Source of the DNA: Pectinophora gossypiella
Lineage: Eukaryota > Arthropoda > Insecta > Lepidoptera > Gelechiidae
Length of the DNA stretch: 64,000 nt
Assembly (NCBI RefSeq): GCF_024362695.1
Contig: NC_065420.1
Span: 5,223,420 to 5,287,419 of the forward strand
Direction of reading: 5' to 3'
Position numbers and translations under genes: made by a program. Each line of letters begins with the position of its first letter. Position 1 is the first letter of the stretch. Below the pieces are notes generated by a model. That model did no database searches. It saw only the letters and a program-made list of their open reading frames with translations, and was not told the origin of the DNA. Of this stretch, positions 1 through 12,469 are shown piece after piece.

Positions 1-1030
1 ACTTAAAATATAGGTAATATACTTAAACTATTCAAATATCATAAAATACATTTAAAAGTAAAACAATCTTTCTTCATTACGTTTTGGAATTCAACCGGCC
101 AGTAATTTATAACAATTAAATTTGACAAAGGAGATTATAACTCAGGCATTAAATCCTCTAAAATGGGAACTCTTTTGAAGACCTTTAGTTTATTATCCGT
201 CACGAACAGTGAAGTAAGTTTTTCGGTACAACACTTTTAAGACATGAGTTATGTCGAGAAGTCATCTACTCAATTCAATTTGATTATGTAACACAGTGAA
301 ATGAGATTTTTCGTCTTTACACCCAGTGTAAAATTATATTACAAGCTGAATGAGCTGAATTATTAAATGAACTAATTAAATGCACCTGGCGTTTTATGAG
401 ATTTTTACGATTAGTGTCTTGACCCTTCTGTTTACTGCTATAGGCATGTTTTGACGATATCTCCTTGACTTTTCATAAATAATAAAATAGTTATCTATAA
501 TATCAAGGGATCGTTGGAAAATCTGAAATAAACTCTCAGTAATGTTAGGAAAATAAAGAACATAATTCTTTGACGTGGGAAGCAGATTTAGTTCGAACGA
601 ATCACATTATTGGTGAAAGAAAATGAATAACACTAAGTAACTATGTCAATTATTGTTGCTATAGTCATTGATCAGCTTTGAATTCAATAAGCCAATACGA
701 TTTACTTGTTGTAATGGAATTGTGTTTTAATTTACCTCCCATTTTATCATTATCTATCCGAAGACAAGTATAGCCTACTCAAGTGATTTGCTATTCACAA
801 ATGAAATAGGTATTCTTTTATCTCGATAGATAATTTAATTTACCTTGCCCTGGCCTTCATTTGAACAAAGAAACCCAAATCAAATCGCGTTCACAGTTGC
901 TTTATTATTTATTCTAGCCCGCCTCTCGGGGGTGGAAATTTTCTGCGTTAGCAACATTGCTTTAACGTTGGCAACACTGCTTTATTGTCAGCAACTCTTT
1001 GTTGGCGGGAAAACCAAAGAGTAGAGTAAT
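1..1030. other. No gene recognised
   Basis: AT-rich sequence. No repeat family or coding exon recognised, and no long open frame. Confidence 0.5.
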
Positions 1031-1031
1031 A

Positions 1032-1290
1032 AAAATGGCGGCATTAGTTATCGACAGACCTTGATGGTTGTAAAAATATTTAATATTGCTATTTGTCATT
1101 CGTTTGCATTGAGCCTTTGGCGGCTCAATAGTAATCCTGACACCAGGGTTGATGAGATTGGTACTCCACCTCACAACTCACACGATAGAAGAAGAAGCAC
1201 TTACTTTTACATGTGCAAAATGTCAAATTGCAATATTGCTTTTTTAGATGAATTTCTTCGATGTGGCGTATTTCATCCCAGTTGGTCTGA
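1032..1290. mobile_element. Diverged fold-back MITE with a SINE fragment inside
   Basis: Outer parts: AAAAATGGCGGCATTAG and AATATTGCTATTTGTCATTC at the left; ATGTCAAATTGCAATATTGC and CTTCGATGTGGCGTATTTC at the right. The middle, 1110-1197, is a plus-strand SINE end (CCTTTGGCGGCTCAATAGTA to CACACGATAGAAGAAG). Confidence 0.6.
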
Positions 1291-1772
1291 TTATCTTCGG
1301 ACGCATGAGTCCTTTCTTCTTATTAACTGTACAAAATGACTCTAAAATAATATATATTTCTGTAACAAGCGGCTAACGCTTGCGGTTATTTCGTCCCTAC
1401 TTTATGTCGCAGCAACAAATTACGCAACTTAACGAATTAATAGAAGCGTATTGTTGTGTAGTGGAAGACATTTCTTTAATTGCTGTTTAATATACCAGGA
1501 AACGTTTCCTCGCGCCGACAATAAAGAAAATGTATGTATATTTCTTGTAGACTTGCGGTGGAAGAACCCGTCTCATGATTTTTCTTTTGAGTTCTTTGTT
1601 AATGTTACTGTCTTATTTTCATCAATTTGCAATCAAAGTGGAAAGCGCAAACTTTCTTTCCATCTTTTCTACCCAATCCAAATGGAATACGGGTTGAAGT
1701 TACGTATACGAGTACGAAACTCCGTAGTTCGACTGCAGCGCATGAAACATGCATGCTGATTCAGCGCTAAGC

Positions 1773-1880
1773 TCACACACGCGCCTCTATCCTTCACACA
1801 TACACACACTTATAGAAACATTCACACACGTATAGGGCATACATTTACACACATAGGGAACATATTCACACATAGACACT
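1773..1880. repeat. Degenerate (CA)-rich tandem
   Basis: Loose repeats of CACACA with TATAG spacers (TTCACACATACACACACTTA and similar). Confidence 0.6.
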
Positions 1881-2108
1881 AGGTCTGAACCTGCTACGGA
1901 CAGTTACGGTCTTGCGGTGTTTGTGTTTCGGCTGAAAATGTGAGAATAAAAACTTCATTACTTTGTATATTTTTAATTACAGACAGACAGAAGTCACGCC
2001 CGGAATTTCTATCGGGGTGGACAGAAGAGAGAGAGCAACAAATTAAAAGGTGGCTTGCAGCTAGAGTACCTAAGTCTAATTAGATTACATTACTTATGTC
2101 TTATCGCT

Positions 2109-2217
2109 CCACCAACCCGCATTGGAGCAGCGTGGTGGATTATGCTCCATATCCCCTCCGGTTGATTGATGGGAGGCCTCTGCCCAGCAGTGGGACGTAT
2201 ATAGGCTGTTTATGTAT
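2109..2217 (+). repeat. LINE/SINE 3' tail (CAGCAGTGGGACGTATATAG family)
   Basis: CCACCAACCCGCATTGGAGC to GTATATAGGCTGTTTATG. The same tail ends the SINEs at 33225 and 56012. Confidence 0.65.
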
Positions 2218-2534
2218 GTCTTATCTAGAAAAATATACGAGTTTTTCTAGATTACTCAAATATTTCCATAGCTGAGTACAGACCTTCCCGCTATTAATCG
2301 AAGGACCTACGCATACCCCACACACTCTTTTCCACTGTGTAAGGAGCGCTGGTAATTTATAATAAAACCCCACACGAATAATTAAGTGAACTATTATTTG
2401 AGGATATTATATTAAATTACAAGATCCAAACTTACGCGTTCATACGCGTTGGTTTGCTCGCGCTAGAGATGTGACTGTGACTGACCATAAATAGTAGACT
2501 ATTAGCTATACATACACACTGTTTTACGGCTTGT

Positions 2535-2737
2535 AATTGGGACCAACGTCTCAACGTGACTTCCGAAACACGGAATCATCTTGCTTTTCGAAAAATCAGT
2601 CGATTCATCCGGCAATATTCCACCTAACTATAATGGATAATCTCACAAAGTAACTTTTGACAAGTCCCCATTGGAAATCGTACCCAGACCTCCAGATCGT
2701 GAACCCAACGCTATGACTACTAGACAACGGAGGCTGT
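2535..2737 (-). mobile_element. tRNA-derived SINE (GATCCCTAG family), diverged
   Basis: A minus-strand head near 2737 (inverse of CCTCCGTTGTCTAGTAGTC) with a decayed B box, then a CACTTTGTGA-like block and the core in reverse. Confidence 0.6.
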
Positions 2738-3075
2738 TAACTAACTATATAACCAAATGGATTATTTTTCGTAGGTACACCCTATTTATATTTACTTTAT
2801 TATAATTATAGTTTTAGTAATATCGCCGTACAACTCGACGTTATAAATGAAAATTGCTCCTAAAAAGTATTTAATTAACTCTTACATATAGAAAAGGAGA
2901 AAATAGAGTACATTTGTTCGTAAAAATACGTTCCACCGGCCGGCTTAGCTGTGTACAATGGCTGAAAAACAAAAGCCTGAATGAAGAGAAGTTTTTTGTT
3001 CCCAGCACCTAATTTTACATAATGCTGCATACTACTTTAGAGATTGGTTTCACGTTCATTGGACAGTGATAATGA

Positions 3076-3427
3076 GAAACAGTTGATTGGCACGGTGCAT
3101 TTTAGTATTGAAAACTGGCGCGCAACGTGGGGCTACTATTTTATTCCCTTTTCTTTCAAATCGCCTAACACCTCCACCAACACGCACTGGAGCAGCATGG
3201 TGGAGTATGCTCCATATCTCCTTCGGTTGATTGAGGGGACGCATGTGCCCAGCAGTAGGACATGTATAGAAACAGTTGATTGGCAAGGGTACATCGTTTT
3301 AGTATTGAAAATTGGCGCCCAACGTGGGGCTACTATTTTTTTCTTTTTTCTGTCAAATAGCCTAACACCTCCTCCAATTCGCACTAGAGCAGCGTGGTGG
3401 AATGTACTCCAAATCTCCTTCGGAAGA
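3076..3427 (+). repeat. 193-bp direct duplication of a SINE-like unit
   Basis: Units start at 3076 and 3269 with GAAACAGTTGATTGGCA(A/C)G. Each contains AACGTGGGGCTACTATTTTT-like sequence and then the CAGCAGTGGGACGTATATAG-family tail. The second unit is truncated and more diverged. Confidence 0.7.
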
Positions 3428-3445
3428 AAAATACTATGTTATTAG

Positions 3446-3776
3446 AATGCAATATCCACCTTCGGTGGGAATGGCTGGCTGGTATACTGTCAATGACTTT
3501 TTCAGTTCGGACAGCCAGGGCTTGATTACAAGGAACACGAATTAATGTAATGAGGTTTATTAGATCACATGAGGAAAATACAAGCAGGGAGGGCTGCGCC
3601 CCTCCCTGAGCACTATAAAAATAGATGTTTACAGCACCGCGCTTACATCGAGAGTGAGGATAATACACACACACAGTACTGCCAATGACATTGACATTGA
3701 CAGCCTTGTCAATGTTGTAAAGTCATTGACAGCCTACCAGTCAGCCATTCCCACCGAAGGTAGACATTACATTCCA
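3446..3776. mobile_element. Fold-back element with arms of about 55 bp
   Basis: The left arm contains CCACCTTCGGTGGGAATGGC and CTGTCAATGACTT. The right arm is its inverse (AAAGTCATTGACAGCC and GCCATTCCCACCGAAGGT). The spacer holds GGAGGGCTGCGCCCCTCC, a hairpin by itself, and a CTATAAAAATAG TATA-like box. Confidence 0.68.
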
Positions 3777-3779
3777 AAA

Positions 3780-4490
3780 TATTATGTAAGAAAATTATAT
3801 GAATTCTCAACTGTCCGGACCAGTCTTCCAATTTCAAAATTAAAACCCAACAACAAAATACATTTTCCAAATCAAAAAGAATCACAGGTAGCAATAAAAC
3901 ATCGATATTCCATTAAAGGCCCATCACAATCTCATATTGATTACTCAATAAACTGGAAATCCTAATCGAGCGTTATCTAAGCGATTAATTCCTTGTAATC
4001 GATGGGACGTAAAGTAAATCACTTTGGTCCATAAACTTTATGTAACTCTGAGAGGCGATACAATTTTGAGACGAGCCATTAACCGTCTAGAATGTGTTTC
4101 GTTATTGTTAAGGTTGGTCATCCACCTCATATTCAAAGTCAAATACTGAACACAGAAACTAAGTAAATTAGGTTATAAAATCTTATATTTTTTTTTCAAC
4201 GTCAAAGCAGCTACTTCCATTGTACAATCAGCACAGAAAATGTAGCAGGTTGCCTATACGCCTGGTTCATACGAAACAAAATATTCTCGCGCGTAAAGAT
4301 ATTTGAATGTTCGGACAGAGAATGAACCTTGTACTTTTGACTAGAGATATCGTAAACGTAATTACTGGTAACGTTGTTAGTTTAATATACTTACTAACAA
4401 AGGAAAATAATTGCGTGGAAGATTCTACTTAGAACACGCAATATAAACTTTAAAGAAGTACATTTTGTTAAATGACAATGGGCACATTTG
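3780..4490. other. No gene recognised
   Basis: Open frames here (for example 3654-3965) start inside the fold-back element and have no recognisable domains or codon pattern. Confidence 0.5.
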
Positions 4491-4493
4491 TAT

Positions 4494-4827
4494 GAAACTT
4501 GGTCCAAGAACCTCCACTGATGAGACTTATATGTAATGAAAGCTTATACTTTCCCTATGATTCTGGCAAAGTTCTATCAGATTCTGTCCCAGGGATCTTT
4601 TTCTACAGCCATGTTTGTCCTGGCAAAAAATGTGATAAAATACAGTGGGGGACTAAAATCGACTCAAGATTTGTTGCTCAGTAACTAAATCTACATAGCC
4701 AGGACAAACACGGCCGTAGAAAAAGAATCCCGGGACAGAATCTGATAGAACTTTGCCAGAATCATAGGGAAAGTATAAGCTTTCATTACATATAAGTCTC
4801 ATCAGTGGAGGTTCTTGGACCAGTTTC
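4494..4827. mobile_element. Fold-back element with arms of about 120 bp
   Basis: TGGTCCAAGAACCTCCACTG through CAGCCATGTTTGTCCTGGC on the left is mirrored by GCCAGGACAAACACGG through GTTCTTGGACCA on the right, with a loop of about 70-80 bp. No coding capacity. Confidence 0.75.
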
Positions 4828-5203
4828 GCCCATTCTCCTTTGGGTTTGGAACTTCTGAAAATTTTGTGTCGACTATTTGCCTACTTAATACGACTGCGTT
4901 ATTGTAATTTATAATAATCATTGTAAATATAGGTAAAGTCTAAATTCCGACCAAATAGTAAAAGTCTCTCTGAAGCAAATCTCACACAAATTAAAAAAAT
5001 AAAATATTACATCCTGCGTCCAACGATACCTCATAGCGCGGGTAGCCATAATTGAGGGTATTTGAGTAGAATTTTACAAAGGAGTCAGTTTATTAACAGT
5101 GGTCACGCGAACATCTCGGTCATGTCCATTCGCTGTTAATACATACGAACAAACATACATAACTTACGAGTACACCAGTAAAAGTTAGTGTTGTGGGCAA
5201 AAC

Positions 5204-5431
5204 CATAGAATAAGGAATAATACTACGTACTTATAGAACGGAAACTCTTCGCTCCCCGCCAGCAGCTGAGCTAGGGTTATACCCCCCCCCCCCCCCCCCC
5301 CCCCCCGACCCTTGAACATAGTTTAGTCTTCAATCGTAAGGCGTCAGACGTCACACACACAATTGCGCGTGTATGATAACCGTCAATGTGCAGTGTAAGA
5401 CGAGGTGTTTTGAAAAGTCCGGGGTGTGCCA
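5204..5431 (+). mobile_element. Single-arm copy of the CATAGAATAAGGAAT MITE with poly-C expansion
   Basis: Aligns to the left arm of 41929-42523. The C-rich spot has expanded to 25 uninterrupted C (5282-5306). Confidence 0.68.
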
Positions 5432-5832
5432 GAACCATAAGGTAAATAATTACATGACAACTTGCAGCCATTTTGATACGAAGTTCCAAGACGAATGCGA
5501 TAAACCGATATGACAAAATGGAATGTAGATAGGTACCTTGTATTCGGCTAACTATCCCTTCGTGAGTTGGAAGGTTAGAGAGGCAGATGATTCCGTTTTC
5601 TGTTTTTGGTATTCTTACCAGACATGCCATATCTTTAGGTTAGATAAGCAGACCAAAGGAAAGCGGGACAACGCAAGGGAGCTGATGATGAGATAATATG
5701 GTGATTGGGGATGTTCTTCGCCAATGTTTATTAAATTGTCAAAGTTTTACTTATGTCAATGTATTATACTTTATTACCAAGTAACAACCAACCAACAAAA
5801 AGTATTACCAAGTAGTAAGTAAGTTTTACTGA

Positions 5833-5952
5833 TGTAAGTACGTAGTTGTTACACGAGTCATGTCAGGGGCCTATAGCGGCTCAGTAATAACCCTGACGCC
5901 AGGGTTGATAGGGTTGGTAATCAACCTCACAATCCACATGATAGAAGAAGAG
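5833..5952 (+). mobile_element. SINE 3' part (GGCGGCTCAATAATAACC family)
   Basis: GATGTAAGTACGTAGTTGTT, then GTCATGTCAGGGGCC and CACATGATAGAAGAAGAG. Confidence 0.68.
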
Positions 5953-6595
5953 ACAAATAATTGCAATGAACGAATGAAACAGAACGAAGAGGAAAGATAA
6001 CACCAGGAAAACAGACCCCACCAGCAACATAGAGAAATAGGATATAAATAAATGAAAAACCAATGCTCCATACTTAATAATTCAACCACCCAGCAGCCAG
6101 CCCAGCTGATGACAGAAGCCTTGTGACAAATAGTAAAGTAAGAAAGATCGTTTGTGTCAACACTTTTTTCGAGTCTCTTTTCTACTAAGTAGTAGTCACA
6201 CTGACCGGGTCCAGTGGTTTATAGACTCTTTGTAAAGTGCCTTAAAGTTTTACGAGGCGTTAACCGCTTACCGAACACTTGTCTGTTTTTATAGCTTTTG
6301 AGTTGACTTGACACCATGCGTATAAGTTTGTTAACACTTACACGAATGGTTTATTGGAAGGAATGAATGGTGATTTAATGGCATTAAGATTCTAAAGCCC
6401 AGATGTCTTTTAAAAACTAACTATTGTGTCTGGAAATCCGCATCTTAGATTTAGCGCCATAGGCAATCACTCTAATTTCAGAGGTTCAAAAAAATAAACA
6501 AAATAGATTACTCCTAATTCAGCGAGCACTCTTTTAGACATGAAATGTATTTTATTTCTTATGGTCTCCTAAATGCCGCTTATTGATATATAGGT

Positions 6596-6746
6596 ACAGA
6601 ATGTTAGTGACATCGTAACGAATATCAAGTGGAATTTTCCGTCGCAAAATTTTGTATTTTCTTGAGGTCTTTTTCTTTATTTTCAATTCTATATAAATAT
6701 AGATCATCTCTCAAAGTTTTCGTTACGATGTCACTAACACCCTGTA
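6596..6746. mobile_element. Short MITE (GTTAGTGACATCGTAACG family)
   Basis: Outer inverted ends ACAGAATGTTAGTGACATCG and CGATGTCACTAACACCCTGT. The GATTCAGACC block of the left arm is deleted. Confidence 0.7.
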
Positions 6747-6749
6747 TAT

Positions 6750-7990
6750 AATATACATAATATATCATCAATATGTTAATCATAGTACACTGCTCCTGCT
6801 GAGTTTGGTATTATCAAAGTTACCACTTATCTCCATTCTTGTCTCACTATCTCACTAGTTTACTATTACGATAGCCCGCGGATGAAATATAAAAGTCAAA
6901 TACAAAGTTAATGTTTTCTCTTAAATGAAAATTATCTTCAAACAATGTAAAATACATTTTCTCTGGCCGCTTACTTTCCTGTAAGACAGCAAATTGTATT
7001 TGTTATCGTCCCTACCAGTAATAATATTAATGTTATCCTCCCGACTCGATCTGATAAGTAATCCTAATGGCTTTTATTGCTTTTGATTAATGGTATTCTC
7101 AGTCTTAATAGTCTTTTAGGTGTAACAAATGCGTAGAACTAACCTCTTTTGTGTTGCCAATCATTTTTGTTTTTCACTCGGTAGGGTTAAGTAATCGTGG
7201 CTGTAATAATTGGCTATGTATGCTAGCGATTCACTGCAGAGCACGACATTAAATAATCGGCAAAAAACGTGAGAGTGTTTGGTACCATAAAATGCGGGTA
7301 TTTGAATTTTTATTTGTATTGTGAAAATGGCGCCCAGCGTGGGACTCTTACATTATAAGCTCAATTACCGTCTACATTAATTTAAGTAAAAGTAGTATTT
7401 ATTAGCCTCTAAAAAAGTCATAGCTTTGCATTGAGTTAATACGCAGATTACAGTTTCTGATAGTACCGTGGACTAGAATGTTCCATCCTGGAGATAAACA
7501 GATACATACAGTATTCAGTTCTACTTTACATTATTTAGTAAAAAGATTAATCTCTGACTTCTAGACACTATTGAGTTTCTTGATATGTACCGAAAACGTA
7601 AATGAGAAAAACACCTTTACAAGATATAATAAGAGAGACTAGAGGAATAAACCGAATAACTTCTGAACAATTCAATTAATTACCTGTTTAAACAAACAAC
7701 TATTTTGCACATTATTTATTCCAAAGTATTATACGACTCTAGACACGTGTTTTCCATTCAATATTCTGAAAATAACTGAATAACTTACCGCCTTTTTCTG
7801 AGACGTCAAACACTTCTCATTTATTACCGATGGTGGCGCCACAAGCACCCGAGACGAGTATTTTAATCAATTCGATTAACTGATGGATAAAATAGAATCG
7901 ATAACAATTCTCTTATACCTTAGATCACTGGCAATACGCTTCAGGCAGTCTTCAATCTTCTTTTTATCGTGTGGGTTGTGAAGTGGAATG
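6750..7990. other. No gene recognised
   Basis: AT-rich, apart from the primer-site-like motif at 7318. Confidence 0.5.
7318..7340 (+). repeat. GGCGCCCAGCGTGGGAC motif
   Basis: A motif close to LTR-retrotransposon primer binding sites (TGGCGCC...). It also appears inverted at 9721-9739 and in diverged form at 3118-3133 and 3312-3328. No LTR was found next to any copy, so identity stays open. Confidence 0.3.
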
Positions 7991-7996
7991 TAACGT

Positions 7997-8227
7997 GTAG
8001 TCACTACATCAGTAGGTAGTAACCAGGACCAACGGCTTAACGTGCCTTTTGAAGCACGGATCATCTTACTTTCGGACAATCACCTGATTGTCACCTGATC
8101 AGCCTATAATGTCTTAACCAAACTAGGAATCACAAAGTAATTTTTCTGACATGTCCCCACCGGGATTCAAACCCGGGGCCTCCGGATCGTGAGCCCAACG
8201 CTCAACGATTGGACCACGGAGGCCGTT
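7997..8227 (-). mobile_element. tRNA-derived SINE 5' part (GATCCCTAG family)
   Basis: Well-kept tRNA-like head on the minus strand (CCTCCGTGGTCCAATCGTTG, B box GGGTTTGAATCCCGG), then the body and core to the tail junction. Confidence 0.75.
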
Positions 8228-8943
8228 CTTCAATGGTTCTTTTATTAGACAGGGCAAACATTAATCAGGGGTAATCATAGGCAAGTCACGTTCTCTCTGG
8301 CTTCACTCGCTGCCAAATGCCAACAATAAATTCTTTGGAACTCGTATCAAAAATGTTGAACAATACGTATACTTGAATTGGGCTTGTTGTGTGATGCTTC
8401 TTGGAAATAACGTAGCGTTTTTAAAGAATATTGGATGTTATGAACCAGTTATGTTTCCCAAATCCAACATCGAAACAACTGAGAATTTAATCCGAGTTAA
8501 AAAAAAAATGCCCAAGTAAAAACGGTTTGTATACACGTCACTTGAAACCCCTTACCCAAGCGACAGTTGACAAACTGCTTTTCCGTTGCAATATCACCAA
8601 AATATTAAAGCGAATTTCACTCATATAAAGGCCTGAGGCGTACAAAAGCTGCGAGGCTGTTGGGTCAAACTGTCGGGTTCGGAAACATCGGGTTCCGTCA
8701 GCGAGTGTGAAACATTACGTTCCGGTGACGGAATAACCACGTTACGACCACCGGAGTGTATCTGACACGCTGAAATTGTTTTAAATTAGAAAACCCGTTT
8801 ACTTGCTTACGACTACCATAAACGATATGATAGTACTTGTTTTTTTTTTCGAATATAAAGATAAATCATTCACTCTCTCTGCTCTTCTTAGACAAATGTG
8901 TCTAACAACAACTTCTGGCTACTTTATTTATTATTTTTTTAAC

Positions 8944-9178
8944 TTGTTTTAAGTTTACGCGGTTATTATCATAATTAAAACACATAATAACGGGAACATT
9001 CTATAATACATAAACAAGCGGCAAAAAAAGAGGGTAGACAGATATGTCTGCCCGTAGAAAATTATGGATCTACCTACTCCACTCCAATCTCATCAGTCAT
9101 CCCGTGATCATGGCACTTGCAACATTGCCGAAATATCGGGAGTCTCATATTCCTACTTTAAACGCGGTAAGAACCCGT
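8944..9178. repeat. Palindromic lepidopteran repeat (GCGGTAAGAACCCG)
   Basis: The left half TTTAAGTTTACGCGGTTATT...ACATAATAACGGG and the right half ATCCCGTGATCATGGCACTT...AACGCGGTAAGAACCCGTTA are inverted relative to each other. The same block recurs at 24574-24722. Confidence 0.6.
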
Positions 9179-9750
9179 TATTCTGGCTACTTACTTTCGA
9201 AATATTAATCGAAAATAGATGCGACCGTATTCTAACCCTTATGTTTCAGTCTTACAATAATGGCTTGCTGTGTCCGTTCGCGTTCTGTGTGTGACGTGTC
9301 CGAATGTTCACAATTTGTGCTGCAATAATTTGTAATTTATCGCCCTCTGCCATGTCCAGCGTTTCCTTTCCCGGGTCGTGTTTGATTTCGGTCGGTTTAC
9401 CTTGTATTTCATTATGGAATATGAAATGTTTATTTATTTTTATATTCTTTGCACTGATGTATTTCCCGTAAAGAGGATGTAAAAAATATGGGGCAACATA
9501 ATTCCTTTATAAATCAAATTTCTTCCAAAACATCTGGGAGAATGATGCCTAAGACACGTATGGTTGGAAAGAGAATGGGGAAGGCTTTGCCCAATAGTGG
9601 GACATCAATTAGGCTACAGAAAATATATATTTTCGAGCATATAAAACACGTTTAATGGATAATTTTTGTATTGATAATTTTACAAATACAGTGTTGAGAA
9701 AAAAACTCAAAGTAAGACCAGTCCCACGCTGGGCGCCATTTTCTAACAAA

Positions 9751-9868
9751 GGCTGCGACTACCCACATTTTAAACAAAATAAAACTTTCTTTATTCAAAA
9801 GTTATCTTAAGGCTGCGACTACCCACATTTTAAACAAAATAAACCTTTCTTTATTCAAAAGTTATCTT
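9751..9868. repeat. 60-bp tandem duplication
   Basis: Two adjacent 60-bp units start GGCTGCGACTACCCACATTT at 9751 and 9811 and differ at about one base before the second unit runs out. Confidence 0.9.
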
Positions 9869-9869
9869 G

Positions 9870-10645
9870 CTAATTCAATTTGCTGTCTTCACCTGAACAA
9901 AGGTAAGGAAGTGCAGGGATTTAACGCCACAGATAAGACAACGGATGTCAGACGGCTGTTAGATGTTATCGGCCTTCGACGCTTCCTGCCAAGGCATGGA
10001 AAGCTGAAGTAATTACAAGCTCGTCTGAAAGTTTTAACGTCTACATTTAAAGCTGTTTTCGGCTGTTTACTAGATTGAAAGGCGAGGTATGCATAATAAT
10101 ATTATATACTGTTGAATGTATTGAAAGATATTTTTTTGTAGATATTTTATAAGATGAGTGGGACCTCTGAGTTGGATTTATCGAAACAGACAAACTTAGA
10201 CTTGTTAGAAGATAACTTGCATTTTTTTCATCAAACCTTTAAAACCATTGACTCTTCCACAATCTCTATTGAAGTAGGCAAAAAACTTTCTTCCTTTCTT
10301 TAAACTTGACATACAGAATGATAGCTCAAACATTCTTCAGCTTGCCTTCATAAATATTTCAGTGCAAACAGTCAGTTTAATTAAAAGCGCAGCTGAACAA
10401 AGTATACGTTTGTGAACAATGGAACCTTGCTTCGAAACTCGATCAATTATTCACCCTAAGACCTATTATTGATGCCTTGAAACTATAAAGCGGATTGTCT
10501 ATCCCACAAACGGTTGCAACGTCAAAGGATTTTGCATTTAACCTATTTGTCGTTACAAACTTTGTTACTAACTTTGCACTCTTAAAAAACATCCCGTTTG
10601 GGATATTGACGATGAGAAGTGACGTTGACTGAACGTCTATTCTCA
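9870..10645. other. No gene recognised
   Basis: Ordinary AT-rich sequence without repeats I can place. Confidence 0.5.
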
Positions 10646-10649
10646 TGTT

Positions 10650-10972
10650 ACTGGCTTCCGTGGTTCAGTGATTGCGTTGAGCTCAAAATCCGGAGCTCCC
10701 AGATTCGGATTCCGGTGGGGACGTGTCACAAGAATCACTTTGTGATCCCTAGTTCAATTAGCACTTACAGGTTGATCACCCGATTGTCGGGAAGGAAAAT
10801 GATCAGGGCTTTGGTAGGCACGTTAAACCGTTGATCTCGGTTACTACTTACTGCATGCTGTGAGAAAGTATTCGTTACATGAGCCAAGTGCCTTTGGCCG
10901 CTCAATAATAACCCTGACAATAGGGTTGCTGTGGTTGGTCATCCACCTCACAACTCAGAATATAAAAGAAAA
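10650..10972 (+). mobile_element. Near full-length tRNA-derived SINE (GATCCCTAG family)
   Basis: Head GGCTTCCGTGGTTCAGTGAT, decayed B box, GATCCCTAGTTCAATTAGCA, core GGCACGTTAAACCGTTG, then GTGCCTTTGGCCGCTCAATA and CAACTCAGAATATAAAAG. Confidence 0.72.
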
Positions 10973-11059
10973 AACTTTTTCTGTTTTTAAAGTCGGACTG
11001 GAATTCTTTTAAGTAAAAACAACAATATCAAGGGTAGAAGGAAGCATAGGAAAACATAT

Positions 11060-11345
11060 ACATACATAAACTATCGCCTATTTCCCACCGGGGTAAGCAG
11101 AGACTATGGAATTTCATTTCCTTCTATCCTGACACACTTCTCTTGCGTCGTCCGTATTCATCAATCGTTTCACACATGCACGCGTGCTTAGTATAGATCG
11201 TACTAAACCTTTTCTAAGGACGTCTCCAATTTGTTCAATGTACTTACGTCCTTTTAGGTCTTCCTCTGCCAGCCCTACCACCAACCTTCGCTTTATATAC
11301 CGTTTTCGTAATCCTATTATCCTTCATCCGCTCTACGTGTTTAAA
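11060..11345 (-). pseudogene. 3' end of the same RTE-like LINE, inverse
   Basis: Mirrors 41060-41385: CCCACCGGGGTAAGCAGAGA, then the inverse of GGTAGGGCTGGCAGAGGAAG and the GGATGAAGGATAATAGG segment. Frame not intact. Confidence 0.68.
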
Positions 11346-11553
11346 TTAACTTAACATTCCCTTCTTCTTAGTCACTATTCTCTCTTATCAGGAAAATATA
11401 ATAGAATATAGTATGAGTTTAAAAGTACATAAAATACTGTTGCAATTTGAACCCTGTAAAAACTATGTCTCGGTTTATTGGTTTGTGTGTCACATCGGTA
11501 AGTAAAAATATTTGTGTTCAATATTCGTGTTTGAAAGTGCATAGACTTTAACA

Positions 11554-11806
11554 CAGGGTGTTAGTAACATCGTAACGTCGAATACTAAGGGGGATGATTC
11601 AGACCATGATTCTAAGTTAATATCAAGTGGAATTTTCTTATTAATTTAATTCATGATTAAATAAATCCATGATTGTATTTGTGTTTTTTTTTTAATTATT
11701 TTCAATTCTATAATTATGCCATGGAAAATTCTACTTGATATTATCTCAGAACAATAAGCTGAATCATCCACCTCATTATTAATTACGATGTCACTTACAC
11801 CTCGTA
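11554..11806. mobile_element. MITE (GTTAGTGACATCGTAACG family)
   Basis: Left end CAGGGTGTTAGTAACATCGT, right end ACGATGTCACTTACACC, with inner arms AATATCAAGTGGAATTTTCT and its inverse. Confidence 0.7.
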
Positions 11807-11885
11807 TAAGGACGTATAACAGCCCAAAGGTATCAAGGGGTATTTTCTGTCGGTATTTTTTTATTGTTTTCAGTCCCATATTTTT

Positions 11886-12466
11886 ACGACGGAAAATTCC
11901 ACTTGATATTATTATTATTATTATTTTCTTGTGAAATTAACATTATCTCAGCTTAATGCTGGTATGTGTATGATATTTACGGGCTGGCGCCAAGTAAATA
12001 ACATAAGTATTAAGGATCTGCAACTGTTGTCGATGTGTCGCATTCATCTGTTTGGAGGAACTTCCTAACTATCCGGCAGGTGTTCAGAATTGAGGCTTTC
12101 TGTAAATTTATGTATGTATTTCTATTCAGATCTAATAATTTCAAGCTATGATGCAAATGTTTGGGGATAATACCTGTGGTGGACACAACTATTGGGACTA
12201 TATTATATACTTTATCTTGTTTCCATATTCTTGTTACTTCTTCTTTTAAATCTGTATATTTATGTATTTTCTCAGATATTGTTTTTAAGATGTTGTGGGT
12301 GTTGGGTACTGCTATGTCTACCAGATAAGTAGTTTTATTATTATTATTATTAAAAATAAGTACAGTACTTAATACATTTTTTTACAATCAACAACCAACT
12401 ATCAACTCAGAATCATGGTCTGAATCATCCCTCAAAGTTTTCGTTACGATGTCACTAACACCCTGT
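11886..12466. mobile_element. Interrupted MITE of the same family
   Basis: The inner arm GACGGAAAATTCCACTTGAT at 11889 and the right end TCAACTCAGAATCATGG...AACACCCTGT at 12401-12466 are separated by about 480 bp that includes (TTA)n runs and other sequence. Confidence 0.45.
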
Positions 12467-12469
12467 ATA

